Source: Pedobacter cryoconitis
GTDB taxonomy: Bacteria > Bacteroidota > Bacteroidia > Sphingobacteriales > Sphingobacteriaceae
Assembly: GCF_014200605.1 (NCBI RefSeq)
Contig: NZ_JACHCE010000003.1
Coordinates: 496,001 to 560,000 of the forward strand
Direction of reading: 5' to 3'
Length of the DNA: 64,000 nt
Part shown: one piece after another, positions 46,979-54,785 of the stretch
Layout: every line of letters starts with the position of its first letter
Position numbering within the stretch: the stretch's first letter is position 1
Program-made: the position numbers and the translations under genes
The notes under the pieces: generated by a model
Database searches by the model: none
What the model saw: only the letters and a program-made list of their open reading frames with translations
What the model was told of the DNA's origin: nothing

Positions 46979-47318
46979 TAAAGGAGTCCGTTACCGGCTT
47001 CCATATCTTGTTTTGAAGCCACGACTTTCTATACAAATAATAGCTTAAAACATGGGTCTGAATACAAGAATGTTTCTCATTCATATATGTATTACAGCCT
47101 AATTTTTCAGGCTTGTAAACCTGAGCTGAATTTGTGTGACATCTGATATTTTGTCGTCCTTACAATGACAAAGGTGTATCATTTTTCAGGGCTAAAAAAA
47201 TCGTGAATCAGGCATTGTAACTTTCATAACATTTTTTGTATCAGCCATATACAAGCATTGATCATCAGTTTTTTTACCCCTGTTTTTTCATAGAGATTTG
47301 TATTATAAAGTATTTGAT
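46979..47318. other. Gap between divergent tail operon and small plus-strand gene
   Basis: About 340 A/T-rich bases without an obvious gene. The minus-strand late promoter must be here or within the structured leader, but I could not find a convincing one. Confidence 0.4.
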
Positions 47319-47609
47319 ATGAAGGATTTGATCTTAAAAAACAAGAAAAAAAACAAGGCAGATGAGCCGGTTAAAAACACAATTATGGTGAAACAGCAGC
47401 AGCCTGGAACCAGGTCTGAACACAGTAGGAATGAACAGGATGATGGGGTTGATCCGGAGGTTTTCGATCTGTTGAAATCTGAAGAGGAAACAGGTTCTTT
47501 AAATGAGGCCAGACGTTATTTTGAAAACGACCGGGCAAAAGTGAGGGAGTCCCGTTTTACAGAAGAAAACACTTTAATGGAAGAAGGTTTCGAAGATTGG
47601 TTTTTTTAG
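47319..47609 (+). CDS. Small charged protein, unknown
   Basis: 96 residues from the ATG at 47319. It has a very basic start (LILKNKKKNKADEPVK) and an acidic C-terminal half (EVFDLLKSEEETGSLNEARR; EEGFEDWFF). It is the only plus-strand gene inside the tail locus besides the repressor, between the early and late minus-strand operons, which suggests a regulator of late transcription (inference only). Confidence 0.5.
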   Translation: MKDLILKNKKKNKADEPVKNTIMVKQQQPGTRSEHSRNEQDDGVDPEVFDLLKSEEETGSLNEARRYFENDRAKVRESRFTEENTLMEEGFEDWFF

Positions 47610-47657
47610 ACCTATTCATCAGAACAGAATTGTAGCCTTCTGTTATTACACAGAAAA

Positions 47658-47698
47658 GCCTGTTTTACAGCCTTCGAAGGGGTGAATGTAAAACAGGC
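47658..47698 (-). terminator. Terminator of the early operon
   Basis: A perfect 12-bp inverted repeat (47658-47669 and 47687-47698, 17-base loop) with TTTT after it on the minus strand, just after the small HTH gene. It also lies 48 bases after the plus-strand gene, so may serve both directions. Confidence 0.6.
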
Positions 47699-47721
47699 GC
47701 CGGGGTTTTAGGGAAAGAGGG

Positions 47722-47901
47722 TTAACTGGCGTAATTGCCTTCACCCTTTAAAATTGCTCTGACAGTACGCGGACTGATATAAAATTTAGCCGCCGTCTTT
47801 TCTTCCAGCGCATCCAGGCGCCATTCGGGTTTTTGCTTTACCAATTCGTCAAAATAGTCTTTAACCGCTTGATTTCTAGATATAAATTGTTGTTTTGCCA
47901 T
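47722..47901 (-). CDS. Small HTH-like DNA-binding protein
   Basis: 59 residues from the ATG at 47901. The C-terminal part EEKTAAKFYISPRTVRAILK looks like a helix-turn-helix. It is followed by a terminator. Similar short proteins are found in Mu-like Bacteroidota phages (from memory); here it may control the tail operon. Confidence 0.6.
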   Translation of the reverse strand: MAKQQFISRNQAVKDYFDELVKQKPEWRLDALEEKTAAKFYISPRTVRAILKGEGNYAS

Positions 47902-47977
47902 CAATGTAATTTTTTAAGAGCGCTCGTTGGCGCATAGATTGTTTAATAGATAGAATTCCTGGTATAATTGGCTGGAC

Positions 47978-48628
47978 TTACAGGCTGGAGAAATTTAGCT
48001 CCAGACGATCCCATTTACCTGTTTCATTTTTCATTTTGAAATCATAAGCGAAACCTTTCAGGGTAATACTATAGCTTTCCTTTAAAAGACGTAGTCCTTC
48101 TGTCCAGCGTATATCATCAAATTTGTTTTCATGCTGCATCAGACTAAAGACTCTTGCATATTCCAGATCTCCATTCTGATTTCGCTCCAGAAAGCTCAAA
48201 AGGATCTCAAATAGCTTTACATCTCTTTTTTTAACAGCATCGCCCAGGAAATCTTTGATCAGACTGATCGCTTTAACCGCTCTTTCATCCCACACCGGAT
48301 CAGTATCCCTCCTTCTGGTGATTCTTTTATTGCCAGTTTTATTAGTCAGACTGAAACCGCCTTTACTTGTAGCAGGGATTAAACCATATGCTGCAGTTTT
48401 CTGGGCCTGCATCGCCATTACTGTATGTACCCTGGCCTTAAACCTAGCTATCATATGATGCAGCATTGCCGCTTCGTCTGTGAGCGCTGTAATATCCGTA
48501 TCACGCTCAGTTTCATAATCCACCCTGGCTCTGTCCAGTCTGGCCTTTTCCTGTTTCTTACGGTCGGCCAGCATCCCTTCCAGTTGAATAATGCTTAATT
48601 CAGTTGTGTTCATTCTCATCATTTCCAT
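47978..48628 (-). CDS. DUF3164-like phage protein
   Basis: 216 residues. An N-terminal coiled coil (ADRKKQEKARLDRARVDYET) is followed by blocks typical of DUF3164 (GGFSLTNKTGNKRITRR; AVKAISLIKDFLGDAVKKRD; LLKESYSITLKGFAYDF). DUF3164 is a Mu-like phage family. No transposase accompanies it, so it is a relic of, or a retained function from, a Mu-like ancestor. Confidence 0.7.
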   Translation of the reverse strand: MEMMRMNTTELSIIQLEGMLADRKKQEKARLDRARVDYETERDTDITALTDEAAMLHHMIARFKARVHTVMAMQAQKTAAYGLIPATSKGGFSLTNKTGNKRITRRRDTDPVWDERAVKAISLIKDFLGDAVKKRDVKLFEILLSFLERNQNGDLEYARVFSLMQHENKFDDIRWTEGLRLLKESYSITLKGFAYDFKMKNETGKWDRLELNFSSL

Positions 48629-48629
48629 A

Positions 48630-48800
48630 TTATTTTCGTTTAATAATTTTTAATTGACTGGTATCGTATATATAGAATTGTTCCTGTGTATTTTCACCTA
48701 TCTCTTCCCCTATTTTACAGAAATGCAGGTGGTATTCATCAATTACTTTAATTTCGCTTTCCGCATAGTAAGCAACCTTATTGTCTGGTGAGTTATTCAT
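48630..48800 (-). CDS. Small early protein, 56 residues
   Basis: An ATG at 48800 opens a 56-residue frame (MNNSPDNKVAYYAESEIKV; ends QLKIIKRK). Its stop is one base before the DUF3164 start codon, so the two are coupled. It is the first gene of the early minus-strand operon; function unknown. Confidence 0.55.
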   Translation of the reverse strand: MNNSPDNKVAYYAESEIKVIDEYHLHFCKIGEEIGENTQEQFYIYDTSQLKIIKRK

Positions 48801-48870
48801 AATTTAATGTCTAATAATTTATATAGCCGTTGGGTTAATTCACTTACATATTGAGTGCAAATGTTAAGTT

Positions 48871-48929
48871 TACCTCAATTTGTGATCAATATTTTGCATT
48901 ACCTCACAGTTTTGTGATAATTTTCACAA
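48871..48929. promoter_or_regulatory. Probable repressor operator cluster
   Basis: Two copies of TACCTCA (48871 and 48900), each followed by TTTGTGAT (48879 and 48911), are followed by a perfect palindrome TTGTGA-TAATTT-TCACAA (48912-48929). The cluster lies between the divergent repressor and early operon. This layout fits cooperative binding of a CI-type dimer. Confidence 0.5.
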
Positions 48930-48998
48930 TAGCTGATCATTTGTATATATCAGTAATAACAAGATTAATCTGACATCAGATCGTTTATAGCCTGATAG

Positions 48999-49028
48999 TT
49001 GCACTTATTATTTTTTTATTTACTTTTG
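48999..49028 (+). promoter_or_regulatory. Predicted repressor promoter
   Basis: TTG (48999-49001), 19 bases, TACTTTTG (49021-49028). Transcription would begin near 49034, leaving a leader of about 70 bases. Confidence 0.6.
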
Positions 49029-49106
49029 TGCATGGTATAGTTTGTCTTTCTTGCCGGAACAAACATACACACAAAAAGTGTTTAAAATCAAATAAATATT
49101 CACAAT

Positions 49107-49799
49107 ATGAAGGAGACTTCAGGTAAATCACAGATCCTTAGCCAAATAAAATCTCACTATAACTTTAAGAATGATGCAGAATTTGCACGTTACTTAGATA
49201 TAAAGCCAAATACACTATCTAACTGGCACAGCAGGAACACGATAGACTATGAATTAATAGTCACAAAATGTGTTGATATTGATGCAAACTGGTTATTGAC
49301 CGGGCAGGGAGAGATGCTTAAAAACGAAGGGCAAGAGGTAACTGTTAGAAAGTTAAGAACAGATATGCTGATGGATACACAAAATATTCCGCTTTATGAT
49401 GTACAGGCGAGTGCAGGGGTTATTGAATTACTAGGAAAAAACCGGCTTAAACAAATACCGATAGATTATATACGGATTCCTAAACTACCAAAATGTGATG
49501 GTGCATTATACATTACCGGGGATAGTATGTATCCACTATTAAAATCAGGTGATATTGTGATGTATAAAGAAATCAAGGACATTGCCCATAACATTATTTG
49601 GGGAGAGATGTACCTGACTTATATTGAGCATAACGGAGACGAATTCTTTTTCACCAAATATTTACAGAGATCTGAAAAAGAGGGATTCGTAAAATTTGTT
49701 TCTCAGAATCAGCATCATCAGTCGATCGAGTTTCCACTTCATGCAATCAAAGCGCTTGCAATGGTTAAAGCATCTATCAGGATAAATTCACAGTTATAG
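49107..49799 (+). CDS. CI/LexA-type self-cleaving phage repressor
   Basis: 230 residues. An N-terminal XRE/CI-type helix-turn-helix (FARYLDIKPNTLSNWHSRNT) is joined to a C-terminal S24 peptidase domain. The active-site Ser is Ser140 in TGDSMYPLLKSGD, the general base Lys is Lys184 in FFTKYLQ, and the likely cleavage site is Ala103-Gly104 in QASAGVIE. By the known mechanism RecA-stimulated self-cleavage would release the operon after DNA damage. It is divergent from the early operon, with operators between. Confidence 0.9.
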   Translation: MKETSGKSQILSQIKSHYNFKNDAEFARYLDIKPNTLSNWHSRNTIDYELIVTKCVDIDANWLLTGQGEMLKNEGQEVTVRKLRTDMLMDTQNIPLYDVQASAGVIELLGKNRLKQIPIDYIRIPKLPKCDGALYITGDSMYPLLKSGDIVMYKEIKDIAHNIIWGEMYLTYIEHNGDEFFFTKYLQRSEKEGFVKFVSQNQHHQSIEFPLHAIKALAMVKASIRINSQL

Positions 49800-49816
49800 A
49801 AAAATAGTAGAAACAC

Positions 49817-49873
49817 AAAAGGTCTGTTATCGGATGATAACAGACCTTTTAATTTGATTGATGCCTAATCCTG
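49817..49873 (+). terminator. Terminator after the repressor, copy A of the tRNA-Asp flank
   Basis: A 13-bp hairpin with T's ends the repressor gene. The whole 57-base segment is 52/57 identical to 51028-51084, the terminator next to tRNA-Asp 1. The two stem differences are compensatory, so the hairpin is kept in both. Confidence 0.85.
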
Positions 49874-49889
49874 TAATGAGACAGGCATT

Positions 49890-50210
49890 TTATAATGACT
49901 TAGAATTTTCAGATTTTAATTTATTAATATCATCTTGTTGTTTTTGCATTAATTGCATCAAGATTTCTATTTTCTTATTTTGTTCAATAAGATGCAATGT
50001 AAGCTCTTCTTGATGTTTAAGCAATACCTTATTAAGATTACCCAATTCTACCCCATTAGCTCCAGCCTGAATTGCAGAAGGAAAACCAGGTAAATGTTCA
50101 TTTTTTTTGAAAGTCTTTGGTGTCAGGGATGCTCTTATGGCTCTGAAAGCTTTCAATTTGCATGGGAATGACTCAAAGCCGAAACAAGGCCGTGCTGTTA
50201 GTAAATAGAT
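49890..50210 (-). pseudogene. C-terminal remnant of a coiled-coil-ended protein
   Basis: The open frame runs from 50210 to 49890 but has no ATG; the nearest start codon is a TTG at 50156. The protein ends in a coiled coil (LNKVLLKHQEELTLHLIEQN; MQKQQDDINKLKSENSK) like the ends of surface or fibre proteins with intramolecular chaperones. It is probably debris of a larger gene in the junction region. Confidence 0.4.
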
Positions 50211-50242
50211 TCAAAATAGCTAAATAATCAATCTATATCGGC

Positions 50243-50286
50243 CGGGTACTGCCCGGGTACTGTTCGGGTACTGTTCGGGTACTCGT
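50243..50286. repeat. 11-bp tandem repeat, four units
   Basis: Units CGGGTACTGCC, CGGGTACTGTT, CGGGTACTGTT and CGGGTACTCGT, head to tail. Confidence 0.85.
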
Positions 50287-50481
50287 TAGGGTAAGAGCAA
50301 TGTTAAAGTAAGGTAAGAGCATGGCAAGTCCAAGTAAAAACAACTAGTTGAAATGACTTAGAGTTCCTATGCTTAAAGGCTGTTTACAACGTGGTGTCAC
50401 CCCGATCTCTATTCAGGCACAACCAAATCATAACCGGACGAAGATTAATGAAATTATAATTTTCCCTTTGACTAACCCATG

Positions 50482-50544
50482 GACAAAGCGGACAATTGCA
50501 GACAGCTGCGGACAGCTGCGGACAGCTGCGGACAATTACGGACA
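50482..50544. repeat. 10-bp tandem repeat, about six units
   Basis: GACAGCTGCG occurs three times exactly (50501-50530), with degenerate units GACAATTGCA, GACAATTACG and a partial unit on the sides. The unit carries the palindrome CAGCTG. Confidence 0.85.
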
Positions 50545-51026
50545 TTTTTTACTCATCAGGATAATCTTTAACGCGAATAGCTTACATTGGTAGAAAGGCA
50601 TTTATTTATTATGGGAAGTTTAACGGATAAATTTTCAAAGGGAATCCTGGGTGATTTCATTTTTAAGGCAGCAGTCTGGAGTACAGGTTGTTTCAAAAGT
50701 TCTGTACCGGGCACAATGAAACAATCAATGGAAACCGAAAAAAACAGGATCTTTCCTCCCCCTAAGAATTCCGCTGAAGCGTTGACCGATCTCTGATCAA
50801 AGTAATCAGGACGTTTAATAATGATAAATTGAACTATAAAATCAGGAAGTAATTAGCTTATTAAAGAATCGTAACCATCTGCTTTGAACTCAAAAAATAT
50901 CAAACACAAAACTTGAAATTTAATCCCTAATCCACAAGTTTATGACTTGATCCGATTATTTTCCATCCGGTTTACGGCTTTAATAAAAATTACTACACGA
51001 TACAATTCCAGAAGATTTTACAATAA
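50545..51026. other. Junction DNA without supported gene
   Basis: About 480 bases. Short frames such as one starting near 50611 (MGSLTDKFSKGILGDFIF) exist but have no promoter, family or coding support. Confidence 0.4.
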
Positions 51027-51062
51027 AAAAAGGCCTGTTATCGGATGATAACAGGCCTTTTA
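51027..51062 (-). terminator. Terminator of tRNA-Asp 1, copy B
   Basis: The hairpin GGCCTGTTATC / GATAACAGGCC with loop GGAT is followed by T7 on the minus strand. Confidence 0.85.
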
Positions 51063-51084
51063 ATGTGATTGATGTCTAATCTTG

Positions 51085-51158
51085 CGGACCGGACGGGACT
51101 CGAACCCGCGACCTCCGCCGTGACAGGGCGGCATTCTAACCAGCTGAACTACCGGTCC
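51085..51158 (-). tRNA. tRNA-Asp (GTC), copy 1
   Basis: A 74-base tRNA with a complete cloverleaf. The acceptor stem is GGACCGG / CCGGTCC, the anticodon stem is CCGCC / GGCGG with loop CTGTCAC (anticodon GTC), and the T-arm contains GGTTCGAGTCC. CCA is not encoded. Identical to the copy at 52514. Confidence 0.96.
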
Positions 51159-51209
51159 GTTTCCTTTCGACAATTTCAGTATAAATACTGTTCGTTGTTT
51201 TCTGGACTG

Positions 51210-51237
51210 CAAATATACGCTAATAAATTAAAAACAA
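51210..51237 (-). promoter_or_regulatory. Predicted promoter of tRNA-Asp 1
   Basis: On the minus strand TTG (51235-51237), 17 bases, TATATTTG (51210-51217). Transcription would begin about 45 bases before the tRNA. Confidence 0.5.
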
Positions 51238-51294
51238 TTTTAAAAAGTGATGAATTTTAAAAAATCTATATAATTCACTGAAAATGAGCAACTA

Positions 51295-52095
51295 TTATTT
51301 TTTTGTTCTATCAACAATCTCCGTCAAACTCAACCATTCTTCATTTTTCACTCCTTTTAACTCTCCTTTTTGCGTAGGATGTCCCCTAAAAAGCACAACA
51401 GGCATCTGTTTCTGACCAGGTGGAAGACTGATTTCATTTCCATCCCTCGTTATAGAATGTTTTAGCGAACAGAATAATTCAACTGTTTTACCATCTGTTC
51501 TTGCCATAAAATCTTTAACATCCCACGGATAACCCCAGTATTTCTTATCATTCTCAATCACTACGGGGTTAATATAAAGAAGGGTTTTATCCTTTCCGGT
51601 TTTTAAGTTCTGATCCACAAAGGTATAATCAGCACCATCTTCATCACCTATCGCCTCATAAATCTCAGGCTCCGGATCACTATCAAGATTAATAAACCAG
51701 CGATAATGAAATCCATCTCCATAGTATTGAAGTTTTTTGACTGTTTTAAGATTAGAGGTGATCCAATACTCATTTCCTACGCCTGTCGAATCAAGCTTCA
51801 TCTTACAAATGAAATCTGGAATTTTATCTCCTGTAAAATCAACCTCCTCTACATAATTGATTGAATCCTTAAGATATTGCTGCAGTTTTACAGGGGTTTT
51901 TATCCGCAGTGGCCTTGTAAAACCAACCTCACCAAAAGCCCTCAGCGTATCATTGTTTAGCGTACCGGCTGTTTTTATCTGCTTTTTCACAGTAAACATA
52001 TATTTACCATGCGTTTTTCCTTCTTTATCAACGCTGTTATTACAGGAGACAAGAAAAACAACAGGGATAATGAGCGACAGAAGTGTTCTTTTCAT
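51295..52095 (-). CDS. Lipoprotein, unknown
   Basis: 266 residues from the ATG at 52095 (MKRTLLSLIIPVVFLVSCNN: Cys18 is the lipidation site). A beta-rich body follows (VGNEYWITSNLKTVKKLQYY; YRWFINLDSDPEPEIYEAIG) with an acidic aspartate-rich stretch that may bind calcium (DSDPEPEIYEAIGDEDGADY). I do not recognise the family. It is divergent from the small membrane-protein gene, with only 40 bases between the starts. Confidence 0.75.
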   Translation of the reverse strand: MKRTLLSLIIPVVFLVSCNNSVDKEGKTHGKYMFTVKKQIKTAGTLNNDTLRAFGEVGFTRPLRIKTPVKLQQYLKDSINYVEEVDFTGDKIPDFICKMKLDSTGVGNEYWITSNLKTVKKLQYYGDGFHYRWFINLDSDPEPEIYEAIGDEDGADYTFVDQNLKTGKDKTLLYINPVVIENDKKYWGYPWDVKDFMARTDGKTVELFCSLKHSITRDGNEISLPPGQKQMPVVLFRGHPTQKGELKGVKNEEWLSLTEIVDRTKK

Positions 52096-52135
52096 TGTAA
52101 ATATTTGCTTAAAATTAATATTTACTTTTACATCT

Positions 52136-52507
52136 ATGAAATTCATTTCTCTGCTTTTTACGCTTTTATCTTTATGTATTCTTTTAATACCATTGATTTT
52201 CCTGATAAAATATGGATACAGGAGAACTAAAACCGGAGAAGGAACTTCATTACTTAAAATCACCACAAATGCATTCTTAACAGGCCTGATTACACCTTTT
52301 GCATCCATAATAATATTTCTTGTACCCACATCTTTTTCAGGCACCGGGACGGAAGATTTTAAATGCTATACCTTTATCTCTGGTTTCATTGTAATAGGAA
52401 TATTAATTAATATAATTTTCCTTCCGCTGATTGCTGGTATATTTAAAATTCGCGAATCTTTAAACGAGAAAAGCCTGTTATCTAATGATAACAGGCTTTC
52501 TATTTAA
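52136..52507 (+). CDS. Small membrane protein, unknown
   Basis: 123 residues from the ATG at 52136, with about three hydrophobic segments (FISLLFTLLSLCILLIPLIF; FIVIGILINIIFLPLIAGIF). The last 15 codons run through the tRNA-Asp 2 terminator hairpin, so the coding end and the terminator overlap. Unknown function. Confidence 0.65.
   Translation: MKFISLLFTLLSLCILLIPLIFLIKYGYRRTKTGEGTSLLKITTNAFLTGLITPFASIIIFLVPTSFSGTGTEDFKCYTFISGFIVIGILINIIFLPLIAGIFKIRESLNEKSLLSNDNRLSI
52470..52499 (-). terminator. Terminator of tRNA-Asp 2, copy C
   Basis: The stem AAAGCCTGTTATC / GATAACAGGCTTT with loop TAAT resembles copies A and B but is more diverged. It lies inside the 3' end of the membrane-protein gene. 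Confidence 0.75.
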
Positions 52508-52513
52508 TTTAAG

Positions 52514-52587
52514 CGGACCGGACGGGACTCGAACCCGCGACCTCCGCCGTGACAGGGCGGCATTCTAACCAGCTGAACTACCGGTCC
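52514..52587 (-). tRNA. tRNA-Asp (GTC), copy 2
   Basis: 74 bases, identical to tRNA-Asp 1 over the whole tRNA. It is preceded on its 5' side by an inverted repeat TTCCCA / TGGGAA and a TATATTCG -7-like box. Confidence 0.96.
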
Positions 52588-52675
52588 GTTTTCCCATTTG
52601 GGAATGCGAATATAGGAACTATAATCGCATTACGAAATTAATATTTCAATTATTTTCGACAAAAAATGCAACTCA

Positions 52676-53749
52676 TTAAGCTACAGATCCTTCTTTCATT
52701 TTCTCAGCATTCTCAGCAAACTGTAATGCATCAATAAGCTCCTGCACGCCACCATCCATTACACCATTCAGATTATATAAAGTCAATCCGATACGGTGAT
52801 CTGTTACTCTTCCCTGAGGATAATTGTAAGTTCTGATCTTAGCTGAACGGTCTCCTGTAGATACCATAGTCTTACGTCTTGAAGCAATATCACCATTGCG
52901 TTTCTGCAATTCGATATCATATAACTTACTACGTAACATCTCCATCGCAATTTCCCTGTTACCTAGCTGCGAGCGCTCCTGCTGACAAACAACAACCATA
53001 CCTGATGGCCTGTGCGTCAACTGAACTTTAGTCTCTACCTTATTTACGTTCTGTCCACCTGCACCACCTGAGCGGGAAGTTTGCAGATCAATATCAGCAG
53101 GGTTCAAATAGAAATCGATTTCCTCTGCTTCAGGCAACACAGCTACAGAAGCAGCTGATGTATGTACCCGGCCTTGTGTTTCTGTGTCAGGCACACGCTG
53201 TACACGGTGTACGCCAGACTCATATTTCAATTGTCCGTATACATCTTCTCCCGAAACTTTCATGATCACCTCTTTGTATCCGCCAGCTGTACCTTCTGTT
53301 ACATCAACAACTTCAACTTTCCAGCGTTTCTGCTCGAAGAAACGGGTATACATTCTAAATAAATCACCAGCAAATAAAGCTGCCTCATCACCTCCTGTAC
53401 CACCTCTGATCTCGAATACTGCATTTTTGGAATCTTCAGGATCTACAGGAATCAGCATCAAACGTACACGCTCTTCAATTTCTTCCTGCTGTGCCAATAA
53501 CAAATCCAGTTCTTCTTTAGCCATTTCACGCATTTCAGCATCCTTTTCTGTAAGCAGGATCTCTTTGTTTGCGTCAATATTGCTCATTACATTTTTGTAA
53601 ACCAGATATTCGTTTACAATCTTGGTAAGGTCTTTATATTCTTTATTCAACTGGGCAAAACGTTTCATATCCTGCATCGTATCAGGATTGGTCAGCTGCT
53701 CTTCGACATCTTCCCAGCGAATTTTTATAGCTTCTAATTTCTCTAACAT
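52676..53749 (-). CDS. prfA: Peptide chain release factor 1
   Basis: Ends translation at UAA and UAG. From the ATG at 53749 ([12 protein letters not shown]) it has 357 residues. The catalytic GGQ is seen in [16 protein letters not shown], and the stop-codon-reading PxT is PDT in [17 protein letters not shown], which marks RF1 and not RF2. Normal length. Confidence 0.96.
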   Translation of the reverse strand: MLEKLEAIKIRWEDVEEQLTNPDTMQDMKRFAQLNKEYKDLTKIVNEYLVYKNVMSNIDANKEILLTEKDAEMREMAKEELDLLLAQQEEIEERVRLMLIPVDPEDSKNAVFEIRGGTGGDEAALFAGDLFRMYTRFFEQKRWKVEVVDVTEGTAGGYKEVIMKVSGEDVYGQLKYESGVHRVQRVPDTETQGRVHTSAASVAVLPEAEEIDFYLNPADIDLQTSRSGGAGGQNVNKVETKVQLTHRPSGMVVVCQQERSQLGNREIAMEMLRSKLYDIELQKRNGDIASRRKTMVSTGDRSAKIRTYNYPQGRVTDHRIGLTLYNLNGVMDGGVQELIDALQFAENAEKMKEGSVA

Positions 53750-53895
53750 AATCTTTTTATTCAGCAAATAAATAATTGCCCCGATCCATTTAACAACGTT
53801 TATTTAGTTAATAGCCAGTATTAATTACCGGGAATTACCGTATCAGACGGATGTACTGAAGCAATTGGTATTTATAGGATTACAAAAATAAGGTT

Positions 53896-53922
53896 TTTCA
53901 TTGAAATAAATCATTGATTTTT
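53896..53922. repeat. 27-bp direct repeat, copy 1
   Basis: Perfect copy of 53993-54019. The unit consists of two small palindromes (TTTCATTGAAA and AAATCATTGATTT) joined. Confidence 0.85.
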
Positions 53923-53992
53923 AACGGTAATGAAGCTATCATATGCTACTTAGTTTCTGTTCAATCGGTTTATACTCTGCTGCACATGATGG

Positions 53993-54019
53993 TTTCATTG
54001 AAATAAATCATTGATTTTT
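53993..54019. repeat. 27-bp direct repeat, copy 2
   Basis: Second perfect copy, 97 bases from the first, just downstream of the lpxH stop. Confidence 0.85.
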
Positions 54020-54029
54020 CAACTCAGGA

Positions 54030-54785
54030 TCAATCCCCATCCTTTTCAAAGTACTTCAAACTCAACTCTTCGCCATCAAAAACGGCATAAGAATTAAATC
54101 CAAACCACTCCCCTATATTATAATATTTACTATCACTGCCCAGATCAACGATCATTGGCAGGTGCCGGTGCCCATAAATAAAATAATCATAATGCTGTTT
54201 TTCCAGTACTTCACGTGAATAAACAGCTAACCATTCTTTATCCTCACCCAGAAAAACTTCTTCTGTAGCAGTGTTTGCTATACGGCTATGACCGGACCAG
54301 CCTGTGGCAATGCCTAAACCAATTCTCGGAGGAAGTACTGAAAACAACCAGCGGCATACCGGGTTTCTGAAAATCTTTCTTAGTATTCTGTAATTGGCAT
54401 CTCCAGGTCCTAACCCATCTCCATGATGCAGATAAAAACTTTTTCCTCCTCTATGGATAACAAGTTCATCACTAATGATCTGCATACCCATTTCTTTGGT
54501 AAAATAATCATCTACCCACATATCGTGGTTCCCCCTAAAAAAGTAGATTTTAACACCGGCATCAGACATAAAAGCCAGCTTGCCCATTAAACGGATATAT
54601 CCTTTAGGGATAACTGTTTTGTACTCAAACCAAAAATCAAAAATATCCCCCATTAAAAATAACTCAGCGCAGTCCTGTTCAATGGAAGTAAGCCAGCGTA
54701 CAATACGGTCTTCACGAAGACGGCTTGTGGCATGATCTGGTGACCCTAAATGAAAATCAGAGGCAAAATATATGTTCTTTTTCAT
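54030..54785 (-). CDS. lpxH: UDP-2,3-diacylglucosamine diphosphatase
   Basis: Lipid A synthesis step that cleaves UDP-2,3-diacylglucosamine to lipid X. Metallophosphatase motifs: ASDFHLGS, LMGDIFDFW, RGNHD, LHHGDG and YGHRH, all in order. 251 residues from the ATG at 54785. The family agrees with Bacteroidota LpxH, although other calcineurin-type hydrolases of similar layout exist. Confidence 0.9.
   Translation of the reverse strand: MKKNIYFASDFHLGSPDHATSRLREDRIVRWLTSIEQDCAELFLMGDIFDFWFEYKTVIPKGYIRLMGKLAFMSDAGVKIYFFRGNHDMWVDDYFTKEMGMQIISDELVIHRGGKSFYLHHGDGLGPGDANYRILRKIFRNPVCRWLFSVLPPRIGLGIATGWSGHSRIANTATEEVFLGEDKEWLAVYSREVLEKQHYDYFIYGHRHLPMIVDLGSDSKYYNIGEWFGFNSYAVFDGEELSLKYFEKDGD

Noticed and set aside
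28496..49799. Type VI secretion or extracellular contractile injection system
   Set aside because: No ClpV/AAA+ ATPase, membrane complex, or DUF4157-like toxin genes; instead phage repressor and lysis genes are present.
50243..50286. CRISPR array
   Set aside because: Units are 10-11 bp with no spacers and no cas genes nearby.
50369..50593. Plus-strand ORF across the 10-bp tandem repeats
   Set aside because: Its frame is opened by repeat translation (DSCGQLRTAADN); no start context or family.
50587..50796. Plus-strand ORF starting near 50611
   Set aside because: Short, no recognised family, no promoter; kept only as unassigned DNA.
49817..51084. Copies A and B as attL/attR of the tailocin
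   Set aside because: The tailocin lies outside the A-B interval, no third copy was seen near 28.4 kb, and no integrase is present; they more likely come from tRNA-flank duplication.
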